This document shows positions 25,933-34,937 of a DNA stretch of 64,000 nt, one piece after another. Position numbers and translations under genes: made by a program. The stretch comes from UBA4416 sp038327195 (GTDB lineage Bacteria; Bacteroidota; Bacteroidia; B-17B0; Aurantibacillaceae), in the NCBI GenBank assembly GCA_038327195.1, contig JBBQKU010000017.1, forward strand, positions 10,798 through 74,797, written 5' to 3'. Under the pieces are notes generated by a model. The model had not been told where the DNA came from and made no database searches. It saw only the letters and a list, made by a program, of their open reading frames with translations. Every line of letters begins with the position of its first letter. Within the stretch, counting starts at the first letter, position 1.

Positions 25933-27795
25933 ATGTGCGGAATATTAACATACTTTAAAAACGAAGGCTTATCAAAAGATGATATTGCCGAGTCAATTCA
26001 TTCATTAAGCACTATAAATCACAGAGGGCCAGATGGAGAAGGTATTTGTTTAATCAATACTAAAACAAAACAAATAATCTCCTTAAGAACGGCATTAACA
26101 CCATCTGATTATAAATGTGATGCGAATTCACTAGCAGATATTGAAGATGGAAAATTTGATTTATTATTTGGACATAAACGCTTAAGTATTTTTGATGTGA
26201 CTACAGCTGGCCATCAGCCAATGATTTTTGAAGATGGTTTAGTAATTGTATTTAATGGGGAAGTTTATAATTTTTGGGAAATTAGAGAAGAATTAAAACA
26301 AAAAGGATATGTTTTTAAAACAAATTCGGATACTGAAGTAATCATACGAGCTTATCAAGAATGGGGCGAAGCTTGTTTGAATAAGTTCAATGGCATGTGG
26401 GCTATCATCATATATGATAGTAAAAAAAATAAATTATTTATTTCAAAGGATCGTTTTGGTGTAAAGCCCTTATATTTTATAAACAATGACCAAAATTTTA
26501 TATTTGCTTCAGAAGTTAAACAATTTAGAAGTTTTAAAAAACAACCGTTTTCATTAAATAAGAAAAGTATACAAACGTTTATCGATGAAGGTTCGCTTGA
26601 TTATGATGATACAACATTTTATAATGAAGTGACGAGATATAAATCAGGGTATTATAGTTCGTATTTTTTTGACGACCATAAAATGGTAGAGAAATGTTAC
26701 TACACATTACCTTCAAAAGCGATTAAAATAAAACAAGAAGATGCTTTTGAGGAATATAACAGACTTTTTTCGTTAGCGGTTTCACGTAGAATGCGAGCAG
26801 ATGTTAAGATTGGGGTTGCAATTTCTGGAGGAGTTGATTCAAGTGCTATTTTGTACCATGTTGTTGATTTATTAAAAGATTCTGAAAATAAAGTAAATAC
26901 ATTTTCAGCAATTTTTCCAGGAATGGAAGGAGATGAATCCAATCATATTAAAATTATTGAGAATGATTTAAAGGATAGAATAAATGTTTTTTACACAAAT
27001 CCTTATGAAGAATTTACAATTGAAGATTTAGTAAAACATATTTATCATCAGGATTTTCCAACAGATAGTGCTTCCAATTATGCTGAATGGGCAGTTGCTC
27101 GATTGGTGAAACAAAACGGTGTAACGGTGCTACTTGGAGGCCAAGGTGGTGATGAAGTTTTTGCTGGTTACCACCAGCATTTTTATAAATATTGTAGGCA
27201 ATTAATTTTGTCAGGTAATATTTTAAAATACCTGTCATTAGCTAAAAATTATTCAGATCTAAAATCAATAAAGGTAAATCAACTTCATTTAATAGTAATT
27301 GGTGAAGTTAAAACAGCTATTTCGTTTAGATTATGTTTAAATAGATATTGCAACAGGCTTGATTCTGATTGGTTAAAAGCAAATAAATTAATAGAAGCTT
27401 TAAAGTTAGACACTTTAAAATATCAATTACCATGGTATTTGAGGTCAGATGACAGAGATTTTATGGCGTTTGGTGTTGAAACCCGACATCCTTTTTTAGA
27501 TATTGATTTGGTGAATTTCGGATATCAATTACCCGATGAGTTTAAAATAAGAGATGGTTGGCAAAAATGGATTATAAGAAAAAACATGACTACTGTTCCT
27601 GATAGCATCCGTTTTAGAAAAGATAAAAAAGGATATACGATCCCTCAAAAAAAGTTTAAAGAAACCTACAGAAAAGATTTGATGAAATACCAAAGTTATG
27701 TTGTTGACTTTGATCCAAAGTTGGCTGATAGCGCCTATTCTTTTAGATTGTCGGCTCTAGGCATTTGGTTGCAACAAAATAATATTGGTTCATAA
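25933..27795 (+). CDS. asnB: Asparagine synthase-like glutamine amidotransferase (AsnB/WbpS-like)
   Basis: A 620-residue two-domain enzyme. The class II glutaminase starts with catalytic Cys2 (MCGILTYF) and shows NHRGPDGEG, FGHKRLSI and FNGEVYNFWE. The synthetase half has the PP-loop AISGGVDSSAILYH (about residues 297-310) and LLGGQGGDEVFAGY. In surface-polysaccharide loci such proteins (WbpS and relatives) are thought to amidate sugar carboxyl groups rather than make asparagine. That fits a locus that also encodes uronic acid enzymes. The next gene, another PP-loop enzyme, follows by 7 bp. Confidence 0.9.
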   Translation: MCGILTYFKNEGLSKDDIAESIHSLSTINHRGPDGEGICLINTKTKQIISLRTALTPSDYKCDANSLADIEDGKFDLLFGHKRLSIFDVTTAGHQPMIFEDGLVIVFNGEVYNFWEIREELKQKGYVFKTNSDTEVIIRAYQEWGEACLNKFNGMWAIIIYDSKKNKLFISKDRFGVKPLYFINNDQNFIFASEVKQFRSFKKQPFSLNKKSIQTFIDEGSLDYDDTTFYNEVTRYKSGYYSSYFFDDHKMVEKCYYTLPSKAIKIKQEDAFEEYNRLFSLAVSRRMRADVKIGVAISGGVDSSAILYHVVDLLKDSENKVNTFSAIFPGMEGDESNHIKIIENDLKDRINVFYTNPYEEFTIEDLVKHIYHQDFPTDSASNYAEWAVARLVKQNGVTVLLGGQGGDEVFAGYHQHFYKYCRQLILSGNILKYLSLAKNYSDLKSIKVNQLHLIVIGEVKTAISFRLCLNRYCNRLDSDWLKANKLIEALKLDTLKYQLPWYLRSDDRDFMAFGVETRHPFLDIDLVNFGYQLPDEFKIRDGWQKWIIRKNMTTVPDSIRFRKDKKGYTIPQKKFKETYRKDLMKYQSYVVDFDPKLADSAYSFRLSALGIWLQQNNIGS

Positions 27796-27802
27796 TTAAA
27801 AT

Positions 27803-28960
27803 ATGGAAAAAAAAGAAAAGGAAATTGAATGTTCCCGTTGTTTACTTACAACGAATGATACTGAGGAAATAACATTTGATGAAAAGGGAGTTTGTAATTA
27901 TTGTAATTATTACGATAAGATTCATGCTGAGCATGTTATTAAGCCTCAAGATCGAGTAAAAAAATATACAGAATTAGTTGATCATATTAAACAGTTATCA
28001 AAAGGGCAAAAGTATGATTGTGTTATTGGTGTTAGCGGAGGAGTTGATAGTACATATGTGGCCTATTTTGTTAAAAAAGTACTCGGACTTAATCCGTTAG
28101 CAGTTCATTTAGATTACGGATGGAATTCTGACATGGCCGTAACAAATATTAATAAGACTCTTCAATTATTAGAAATTGATTTATATACACATGTTGTAAA
28201 TTGGGAAGAAATAAAAGATCTTCAACTTTCTTTTTTGAAAGCATCTGTTGTTGATATTGAATTAGTGAATGATTTTGCAATAGCAGCTACTGTATTTAAT
28301 GTAGCTGCAAAACATGGCATCAAATATATTTTACATGGTGGAAATATTCAAACGGAAGGCGGAAAATTACCTACAGGATGGACATGGTCAAAATACGATC
28401 AATTAAATGTTTTTGGAATCCATAAGCAATTTGGTACGGTTAAACTAAAAACATATCCAAGATTACCGTTTTGGAAAAAGTCGTATTTAACACTGGTATA
28501 TAAGATGCAGTTTATTGGGATATTAAATTATATCGAATATAATCGCGATGCCGTTAAAAAATTCATCATTGAAGAATTAGGTTGGGAAGATTATGGTGGT
28601 AAACATTTCGAGTCTGTTTTTACTCGTTTTTATCAAGGATATATTTTACCGAAAAAATTTAATATTCGTAAACAAAAATTTCATTTATCAGTTTTAATTT
28701 GTTCAGGGCAATTAACCAAAGCACAAGCACAAGCGGAATTGAAACTTGAATATTATTCAGACGAGCGTTGTAAAGAGGATTTGGAATATGTATTAAAGAA
28801 GTTAGACATTTCTGAAGAAACATTTAATGGTTACATGAACTTGCCAATTAAAAAGCATAGTGATTATCCAACCTATACAAAAAAACATTATAAACGCCAA
28901 CAACAATTCTTTAATTTAATATCACCCTTCGTAAAACTAACGAGAAAAATTCTGAAATAA
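27803..28960 (+). CDS. N-acetyl sugar amidotransferase, second copy (WbpG/PseA-like)
   Basis: A 385-residue paralogue of the protein at 13993, with the same architecture: IECSRCLLTT ... GVCNYC metal-type cysteines and PP-loop GVSGGVDSTYVAY (about residues 76-88), then the family segments LNVFGIHKQFG and YPRLPFWKKS. It should convert an acetamido to an acetamidino group using ATP and ammonia. There is only one HisH/HisF pair in the window for two such enzymes; AsnB immediately upstream could be a second nitrogen source. Being next to the nonulosonate genes, this copy is the better candidate for amidinating that sugar (compare PseA). Confidence 0.9.
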   Translation: MEKKEKEIECSRCLLTTNDTEEITFDEKGVCNYCNYYDKIHAEHVIKPQDRVKKYTELVDHIKQLSKGQKYDCVIGVSGGVDSTYVAYFVKKVLGLNPLAVHLDYGWNSDMAVTNINKTLQLLEIDLYTHVVNWEEIKDLQLSFLKASVVDIELVNDFAIAATVFNVAAKHGIKYILHGGNIQTEGGKLPTGWTWSKYDQLNVFGIHKQFGTVKLKTYPRLPFWKKSYLTLVYKMQFIGILNYIEYNRDAVKKFIIEELGWEDYGGKHFESVFTRFYQGYILPKKFNIRKQKFHLSVLICSGQLTKAQAQAELKLEYYSDERCKEDLEYVLKKLDISEETFNGYMNLPIKKHSDYPTYTKKHYKRQQQFFNLISPFVKLTRKILK

Positions 28961-28963
28961 ATC

Positions 28964-29857
28964 ATGACAAAAATTAAAGCCTTACTTAATCATTTAATAA
29001 ACGGTACGTTGTTTAAAAGGATTGCGGAAAATAAAAAGCATCAACTATTTAGAGAATACGATGCTTTTATGAAAAGCGATAAAGAATATATTGAAAAAAA
29101 ACTTTCTGACTCTATTCATATTTTATTATTTAAAAAAGCAAATTTGAGTAGAGAACTTTATTGTTATGGATTTGAAGAAGCAGAAATGCAATTTCTAAAA
29201 AAGTATCTTAAAAAAGATGATATTGTTTTTGATATTGGTGCAAATGTTGGTTTGTTTACTCTTATTTGTTCTGACTATGTTGGGAATTCAGGCAGTATTC
29301 ATGCATTTGAGCCATCACCACAAACGTTCAGTTGGTTGGAGCAAAATGTAAAATCAAATAAACTGAAAAACGTAATTTTAAACCAATTAGCAGTTTCTGA
29401 TAAAGATGGTACGATTAGTTTTCATCTTTCTGAAGAAGGATATGATGCATTTAATTCTATCGTGAAACCTTCAAAAGGGTTAAATTATATTACACAAACT
29501 GTAAATTGTTTAACATTAGATTCTTATGTTGAAAAACATCATTTACAAGGTAAAATTCAAATTATTAAAATTGATGTAGAAGGTTTTGAAATTTCGTTAT
29601 TAAGCGGAGCTACAAAAACGTTATCAGCTGAAAATGCGCCAGATTTAGTAGTTGAGTTTACGGAATCAAATGCTGAAAATGCTGGTTTTACATGCGCTCA
29701 ATTGTATGCTAAAATAGTTGGTTTTGGTTATGAATTGTTTCATTATAATGCCGAAACAAATTCGCTAATTCCCGAACCAGAAGGTATGAGTTATGTGAAA
29801 TATAAAAACTTAGTAGCTACAAAAAATAGAAAAAAAATAGTTGAGCGATTAGCATAA
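28964..29857 (+). CDS. FkbM family methyltransferase
   Basis: A 297-residue SAM-dependent methyltransferase. Clear FkbM pattern: IVFDIGANVGLFTLIC, IHAFEPSPQTFSWLEQNV, LNQLAVSDKDGTISFH and IIKIDVEGFEISLLSG. The family O-methylates sugars or polyketides. It begins 3 bp after the amidotransferase gene, so it is in the same transcript. It is one of several methyltransferases in the locus (with 2137, 18832 and 23399), implying a heavily methylated glycan. Confidence 0.9.
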   Translation: MTKIKALLNHLINGTLFKRIAENKKHQLFREYDAFMKSDKEYIEKKLSDSIHILLFKKANLSRELYCYGFEEAEMQFLKKYLKKDDIVFDIGANVGLFTLICSDYVGNSGSIHAFEPSPQTFSWLEQNVKSNKLKNVILNQLAVSDKDGTISFHLSEEGYDAFNSIVKPSKGLNYITQTVNCLTLDSYVEKHHLQGKIQIIKIDVEGFEISLLSGATKTLSAENAPDLVVEFTESNAENAGFTCAQLYAKIVGFGYELFHYNAETNSLIPEPEGMSYVKYKNLVATKNRKKIVERLA

Positions 29858-29859
29858 GA

Positions 29860-31113
29860 ATGATTCTCTTTAATAAAAATTATATCATAAGTTCTTATTT
29901 TGAAGCTTCAATAGTTGATTCTTTAAAAAATATTGAATTGCTCCCATTTGGCCATTCAAGGCATTTTCCGCTTAAATTCAGTTTAGTTGACAAACAAATA
30001 CATAATGGCGAATTAAATTTTTTTAATACGGTTTTTTACAAAAATTTTAAAGAGAACAATTTTGTAAATCCTGATAAATGTATTATCGATCAAAATAAAG
30101 TAACTGATAAACTCATTGTTTTAAATTGTTTGGACAATTGTTTCGGTCACGCATTACTGAAATTATTTTATGCAGTTAATTACATTCAAAATCATGGCAA
30201 CTCATTTGATTTTTTATTAATCATACCAAAAGCATTAAGTCATTTTATTATAAAAAAGGCCGGCGTAAATTGTTTAATTATCGATTATTCGTTTAGTCAG
30301 TTACAAGAATGCTTTGTTTTAAATAATGAAATTGAAAAAGTAGCTTGTCAATACAATGAAGTGTTTATTGAGTCCGTTGAAACTTACGATTCATTTGATA
30401 AAGATGGTTTAATAGAAAATTTGAATTTGTTAAAGAAGGATACTCAGGTTGGTTCTGTAAAAGATAAAATCATTTTTTATTACCGTTCTGATTATTTTAG
30501 AATGTGGAATGGAAAAAGTCAACTAAAAAATTGTGTCGCTTTATTCTCTTTTCTTAAAATTTTTTTTGATGAAAGTATTCAGTTTTATGTGGTAGGTGAT
30601 TTGGATAAACTACAATTTCCTAGCTGGATAAAGGATGAACGAATTGCCAAATTTAATAAGGACGTTGATTTTAAATATAATCAATTATTTAATACAAGTT
30701 TAATTTGCATTGGTTTAACCGGAAGCCACATGTTGTTTCCTAGTTTGTTTGCCGAATGCACAGTGCATTTACATCCTGCTCATAAATATAAAAATATGAC
30801 AGAAGATACTGTGGTTAAAAAAAACACAAACGAAATGTTTTCGGCTTACCAACATTTGTATTACTTCGGAAATTATAATTGTTCTGATTTAAAACCAGAA
30901 CAATTAGGACGACTAATTTTGTTTCACTATCAAGGATTAGTAGAGAAAAAATACAAATTGTTTGTTCGAGAAAATGTAAGTCAAAAAGATTGGATTAATA
31001 AGAATTATTCTTTTTTAAATTTAGGTGAGATTAATGCATATCGTCAAAAGTTTAATGCCAAAGAAGCAAATAAAAACAGAGTGAAATATTATTTAGATAA
31101 ATTTTTTGGATAA
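29860..31113 (+). CDS. Putative glycosyltransferase (GT61/DUF563-like)
   Basis: A 417-residue protein without a firm family match. Visible: FGHALLKLFYAVNYI (near residue 100), FYYRSDYFRMWNGK, and ICIGLTGSHMLFPSLFAECTVHLHPAHKYKN, which resembles the GAGLTNLLFM-containing donor region of GT61 (DUF563) transferases. There is no signal peptide, so it is probably cytoplasmic. It lies between an FkbM methyltransferase and a membrane acyltransferase (1-bp overlap). A sugar-transfer role is likely from context; the GT61 link is tentative. Confidence 0.6.
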   Translation: MILFNKNYIISSYFEASIVDSLKNIELLPFGHSRHFPLKFSLVDKQIHNGELNFFNTVFYKNFKENNFVNPDKCIIDQNKVTDKLIVLNCLDNCFGHALLKLFYAVNYIQNHGNSFDFLLIIPKALSHFIIKKAGVNCLIIDYSFSQLQECFVLNNEIEKVACQYNEVFIESVETYDSFDKDGLIENLNLLKKDTQVGSVKDKIIFYYRSDYFRMWNGKSQLKNCVALFSFLKIFFDESIQFYVVGDLDKLQFPSWIKDERIAKFNKDVDFKYNQLFNTSLICIGLTGSHMLFPSLFAECTVHLHPAHKYKNMTEDTVVKKNTNEMFSAYQHLYYFGNYNCSDLKPEQLGRLILFHYQGLVEKKYKLFVRENVSQKDWINKNYSFLNLGEINAYRQKFNAKEANKNRVKYYLDKFFG

Positions 31114-32213
31114 TGGGTGTGATTAGGTTTTTATTTGCATTAACAGTTCTGCTTAGTCATGAAGTTGATTTGTTTGGGTTAACCTTAACTGGGAGTATTA
31201 TTGCAGTACAATGTTTTTACATCATTTCTGGGTTTTACATGGGGATTATATTGGAGGAAAAGTATAAACTTTCTGATTATAAATTGTTTATATCGAACCG
31301 TTTTTTGAGATTACTTCCAACGTATTGGATGGTTGTTTTATGTATGATTGTTACATCTATTATTTGGTATAATTTTTCTGAACAAAAGTCTAGCTTGTTT
31401 TTTGAAAAATTCAACAATCACTTTTCTGAATTAAGTTTTTCTTCGTTGTTGTTAGTTATTTTTTCTGATATTTTTTTAATTTTTCAAGATGTGTTTTTGT
31501 TTTTCGGATTGAGTAGTGATGGACATTATGAATTTGTAAAAGATTTTAGAACTACAAATTTGTCTTTATCTATATTTTCAATAGTTCCTCAGGCATGGAC
31601 TATTGGAATGGAAATAATGTTTTATTTATTAGTTCCATTTTTGGTGAGATTAAAAAGCTATTTTTTAATTGCATTAGCAATTTGTGCATTTTTAGTTCGA
31701 TTATTAATGTATCATAAAGGATATGATTTCGATCCTTGGACTTATAGGTTTTTCCCCTTTGAATTTATGTTTTTTATTTTTGGATTATTATCTTTTCGGT
31801 TTTATCTCTATTTACGAAATAAAGAATTATCAAGCTTGGTTCAAACTGTTACCTATGGTTTTATCCTTTCATTTATTTTATTGTACCAGTTTATTCCATT
31901 AAATGCTACATTTAAGTACGTTAGTTTTGTAATTCTGTTTGCAATTTCACTACCTGTTATTTTTATAAAATTTAAATCAAATAAAATAGACAGATGGATT
32001 GGTGAATTTTCGTATCCAATTTATATTTGCCATGTATTTATTATAATTTTGGTTAATGTTTTTTATTCGAAGTATCATTTTGTATCGCATAACTTTTTAT
32101 CTTTCATAATTTTAACGTGTACGTTAATTTTTTCATATTTTCTTATTAAATTTATAAGTGAACCAATTGAAAAAATTAGATATACTAGAACTTTAAAATT
32201 AAATTCTAAATGA
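31113..32213 (+). CDS. Acyltransferase 3 family membrane protein
   Basis: A 366-residue polytopic protein. Family signs: FALTVLLSHEVDLFG with the catalytic-type His, CFYIISGFYMGIIL, SNRFLRLLPTYWMVV, and SIVPQAWTIGMEIMFYLLVPF. It probably O-acetylates a sugar of the glycan. It starts on the last base of the preceding stop codon and overlaps the oxidoreductase gene by 4 bp. It is distinct from the longer copy at 12804. Confidence 0.87.
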   Translation: MGVIRFLFALTVLLSHEVDLFGLTLTGSIIAVQCFYIISGFYMGIILEEKYKLSDYKLFISNRFLRLLPTYWMVVLCMIVTSIIWYNFSEQKSSLFFEKFNNHFSELSFSSLLLVIFSDIFLIFQDVFLFFGLSSDGHYEFVKDFRTTNLSLSIFSIVPQAWTIGMEIMFYLLVPFLVRLKSYFLIALAICAFLVRLLMYHKGYDFDPWTYRFFPFEFMFFIFGLLSFRFYLYLRNKELSSLVQTVTYGFILSFILLYQFIPLNATFKYVSFVILFAISLPVIFIKFKSNKIDRWIGEFSYPIYICHVFIIILVNVFYSKYHFVSHNFLSFIILTCTLIFSYFLIKFISEPIEKIRYTRTLKLNSK

Positions 32214-33220
32214 CAAAAATAAAATTCGCCATAGTAGGCTGTGGTAGTATTGGTAAAAGACATATTGCTGTGCTTGATGCTGATGAAGAGGCAGAAATAG
32301 TAGCCATTTGTGATGTTGATGAAAATAAATGCATTGAGCTATCTTCTTTATATAATGGATTAAAATATTACACCTCATATAGTGAAATGCTAGAAAGCAT
32401 AAACTGCGATGTTGTGAATGTTGTTACTCCTCATCAAATGCATGCAGACATGAGTATTGATGCTTTAAATAAAGGTTTTAATGTTTTGGTTGAAAAGCCA
32501 ATGGCGTTGACTTCTGCTGATTGTGATCGAATGAACGATGCGGCTATTTCATCAGGAAAAAAACTTTGGGTGGTTAAACAAAATAGATTTAATGTTCCAA
32601 TTCGTTTAGCGAAAGACGTTATTGATACTAACCGTTTAGGGAAAATATTTATTGTGAAATGTGATGTGTTATGGAATCGCTATCAAGGATATTATGATGA
32701 TTCTCCTTGGCGTGGTGTAAAAGAATGTGAAGGCGGTTCTTTATACACGCAAGCAAGTCATTTTATAGATTTATTAGTTTGGTGGTTTGGTGATATAATT
32801 AGTGCACAAACAAATGTAGAAACACAAAATCATCAAATTGAAACAGAAGATACTGGTTTGTCAGTTGTTAAATTTTCAAATAATGCGCTTGGCTCAATTA
32901 TTTGGACTACGTGTGTTTACAATAAAAATTATGAAGGTTCAATAACCATAATTGGAGAAAATGGAACCATAAAAATTGGCGGTCAATATTTAAATAAAAT
33001 TGAATATTGGGATGTAGAAGGTTATCCATTACCTGAAGGAATTGATTTTTCTGATAAACCCAATGCTTACGGTAAATACCAAGGCACAAGTTCAAATCAT
33101 GATAAAGTGATCAATGCCATTATTTCGCAATTAAAAGGTCGTACTCACGAAACTGTAGATGGGTTTGAAGGAATTCGTTCCATTAAAGCAATCGAATTAA
33201 TGTATAAAGATGCAAAATAA
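32210..33220 (+). CDS. Gfo/Idh/MocA oxidoreductase, WbpB/WlbA-like 3-dehydrogenase
   Basis: A 336-residue NAD-dependent sugar dehydrogenase. Cofactor motif FAIVGCGSIGKRH (about residues 6-18), catalytic-region VEKPMAL (about 94-100), QNRFNVPI, and ECEGGSLYTQASHFIDLLVWWFG. The length and this last segment match WbpB/WlbA, which oxidise the 3-position of UDP-GlcNAc uronic acid. The next two sugar genes are the WbpD-like acetyltransferase and WbpE-like aminotransferase, completing the set for a 2,3-diacetamido uronic acid. It overlaps the acetyltransferase by 11 bp. Confidence 0.88.
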   Translation: MTKIKFAIVGCGSIGKRHIAVLDADEEAEIVAICDVDENKCIELSSLYNGLKYYTSYSEMLESINCDVVNVVTPHQMHADMSIDALNKGFNVLVEKPMALTSADCDRMNDAAISSGKKLWVVKQNRFNVPIRLAKDVIDTNRLGKIFIVKCDVLWNRYQGYYDDSPWRGVKECEGGSLYTQASHFIDLLVWWFGDIISAQTNVETQNHQIETEDTGLSVVKFSNNALGSIIWTTCVYNKNYEGSITIIGENGTIKIGGQYLNKIEYWDVEGYPLPEGIDFSDKPNAYGKYQGTSSNHDKVINAIISQLKGRTHETVDGFEGIRSIKAIELMYKDAK

Positions 33221-33677
33221 ACCAACGCTATTTTTGTCAGCAATTAAAGATGTATTATTTGGGTCTAACGTTAAAATTATTGAACCTGTAAATATTTATG
33301 GTTGCTCTATTGGCAATGATGTTTTTATAGGGCCATTTGTTGAAATTCAAAAAGATGTAAAAATTGGTGAGCGTTGTAAAATTCAATCGCATACTTTTAT
33401 TTGCGAATTAGTAACCATTGGAAATGATTGTTTTGTTGGTCATGGTGTTATGTTTGTTAATGATACCTTTTCAATTGGCGGACCAGCTCGTGGAAATAAA
33501 GCATTATGGAAATCAACACGAATTGGTAATAACGTCTCTATTGGTTCTAATGCTACAATTTTGCCAATAGAAATATGTAATGATGTGGTAATTGGAGCAG
33601 GAGCAGTAGTAACAAAAAACATTACCGAATCAGGAATTTACGCGGGTAACCCCGCAAAAAAAATGAGAAATATTTAG
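33210..33677 (+). CDS. Left-handed beta-helix N-acetyltransferase, WbpD/WlbB-like
   Basis: A 155-residue hexapeptide-repeat protein (repeated I-G-x-x-x-x units such as SIGNDVFIGPFVEI, VTIGNDCFVGHGVMF, TRIGNNVSIGSNATI) ending in AGNPAKKM. Length and the FVNDTFSIGG segment fit WbpD/WlbB, which uses acetyl-CoA to acetylate the 3-amino group of the UDP-3-amino uronic acid. It overlaps the WbpB-like gene before it. The trimeric active site would lie between beta-helices. Confidence 0.88.
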   Translation: MQNKPTLFLSAIKDVLFGSNVKIIEPVNIYGCSIGNDVFIGPFVEIQKDVKIGERCKIQSHTFICELVTIGNDCFVGHGVMFVNDTFSIGGPARGNKALWKSTRIGNNVSIGSNATILPIEICNDVVIGAGAVVTKNITESGIYAGNPAKKMRNI

Positions 33678-33693
33678 TCTGATTTAATAATAA

Positions 33694-33782
33694 ATAGAAC
33701 GCTGATAACGCTGATGATTATGATGAACGCGGATAAAAAAATCATATTTAATCATAAGCTATCTATGTCATCTGCGTTCTAT
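33694..33782. repeat. Intergenic inverted repeat (about 90 bp)
   Basis: ATAGAACGCTGAT (33694-33706) pairs with ATCTGCGTTCTAT (33770-33782) at 12 of 13 positions. Between them lie related AACGC-GAT units (33707-33713, 33725-33734). It sits in the 150-bp gap between the WbpD-like and WbpE-like genes, whose products act in one pathway. It is probably a dispersed non-coding element that has landed between them. Confidence 0.7.
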
Positions 33783-33827
33783 TCCAATATCTGAGTTGTA
33801 ACAAAATAATAAATTAATTTAATTAAA

Positions 33828-34937
33828 ATGAAAATTCCCTTTGTTGATTTAAAAATTCAATATCAAAATTTAAAATCCGAAATTGATGCTGCTATTGCAA
33901 ATGTAATAGGCAAAACCGCATTTGTTGGTGGAAGTAATAATGTGTTTTGTATACAGTTTGAAAATGATTTTAAAAGTTTTTTAAACATGCAACATGTTAT
34001 CAGTTGTGCCAATGGAACTGATTCTCTTGAGATTTTATTAGAAGCTTTTAAGATTAAAGCAGGAGATGAAGTTATTGTTCCTGCTATATCCTGGGTTTCT
34101 ACATCTGAAGCTGTTGGTAGAATTGGCGCAAAACCTGTTTTTGTAGATGTTGATAAAGACACACTTTTAATGAATACTAATTTAATTGAAGAAAAAATAA
34201 CATCAAAAACAAAAGCAATTATTCCAGTTCATTTATACGGTAATGCAGTTAACATGACTCACGTAATGGAACTTGCTCAAAAACATAATTTAATAGTTAT
34301 TGAAGATTGTGCTCAATCTCATGGAAGTACACACAAAGGAAAATTGTCAGGTACTTTTGGTGATGCATCTTCTTTTAGTTTTTATCCTGGTAAAAATTTA
34401 GGAGCTTATGGAGATGCTGGTTGTATTGCCACTAATAATTTAGCAATTGCAAATTTATGTAAAATGATTGCCAACCATGGGCAATTAGAAAAGCATAACC
34501 ATGTTATTGAAGGAAGAAACTCTCGAATGGATGGAATACATGCAGCTATTTTATCTGTAAAATTAAATTACTTAAATGATGGAAATATAAAGAGGCAAGC
34601 AAATGCTGATTATTATAAAAAGCATATTTCAAATGTGTCAATCACACTTCCTGTTGTAAATAAAGATGCTTCTCATGTATATCATTTATTTGTTATTTCA
34701 AGTTCTAATAGAGATGCCTTAAAAAAACATTTAGAAATTCAAAACATTGAAACTGCAATACATTATCCTAATGCTTTGCCGTTTTTAAATGCCTATAAAC
34801 ATTTTGGTTATACTCAGGCAGATTTTCCAGTTTCCTTTGAAGCAACGCAACATATTTTGTCAATACCAATGTTCCCTGAATTAACTCATCAACAAATGGA
34901 TGTAGTTATTGCAGCACTTAATAGTTTTAATGCCTAA
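33828..34937 (+). CDS. DegT/DnrJ/EryC1/StrS aminotransferase, WbpE-like
   Basis: A 369-residue PLP enzyme with CANGTDSLEILL, IVIEDCAQSHGS and the PLP lysine in SFYPGKNLGAYGDAG (Lys189). This motif is the form found in 3-aminotransferases such as WbpE/WlbC, unlike the HPRKAIS form of the copy at 8153. It would aminate the 3-keto sugar made by the WbpB-like enzyme before acetylation by the WbpD-like enzyme. The 150-bp gap before it holds an inverted repeat. Confidence 0.9.
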   Translation: MKIPFVDLKIQYQNLKSEIDAAIANVIGKTAFVGGSNNVFCIQFENDFKSFLNMQHVISCANGTDSLEILLEAFKIKAGDEVIVPAISWVSTSEAVGRIGAKPVFVDVDKDTLLMNTNLIEEKITSKTKAIIPVHLYGNAVNMTHVMELAQKHNLIVIEDCAQSHGSTHKGKLSGTFGDASSFSFYPGKNLGAYGDAGCIATNNLAIANLCKMIANHGQLEKHNHVIEGRNSRMDGIHAAILSVKLNYLNDGNIKRQANADYYKKHISNVSITLPVVNKDASHVYHLFVISSSNRDALKKHLEIQNIETAIHYPNALPFLNAYKHFGYTQADFPVSFEATQHILSIPMFPELTHQQMDVVIAALNSFNA

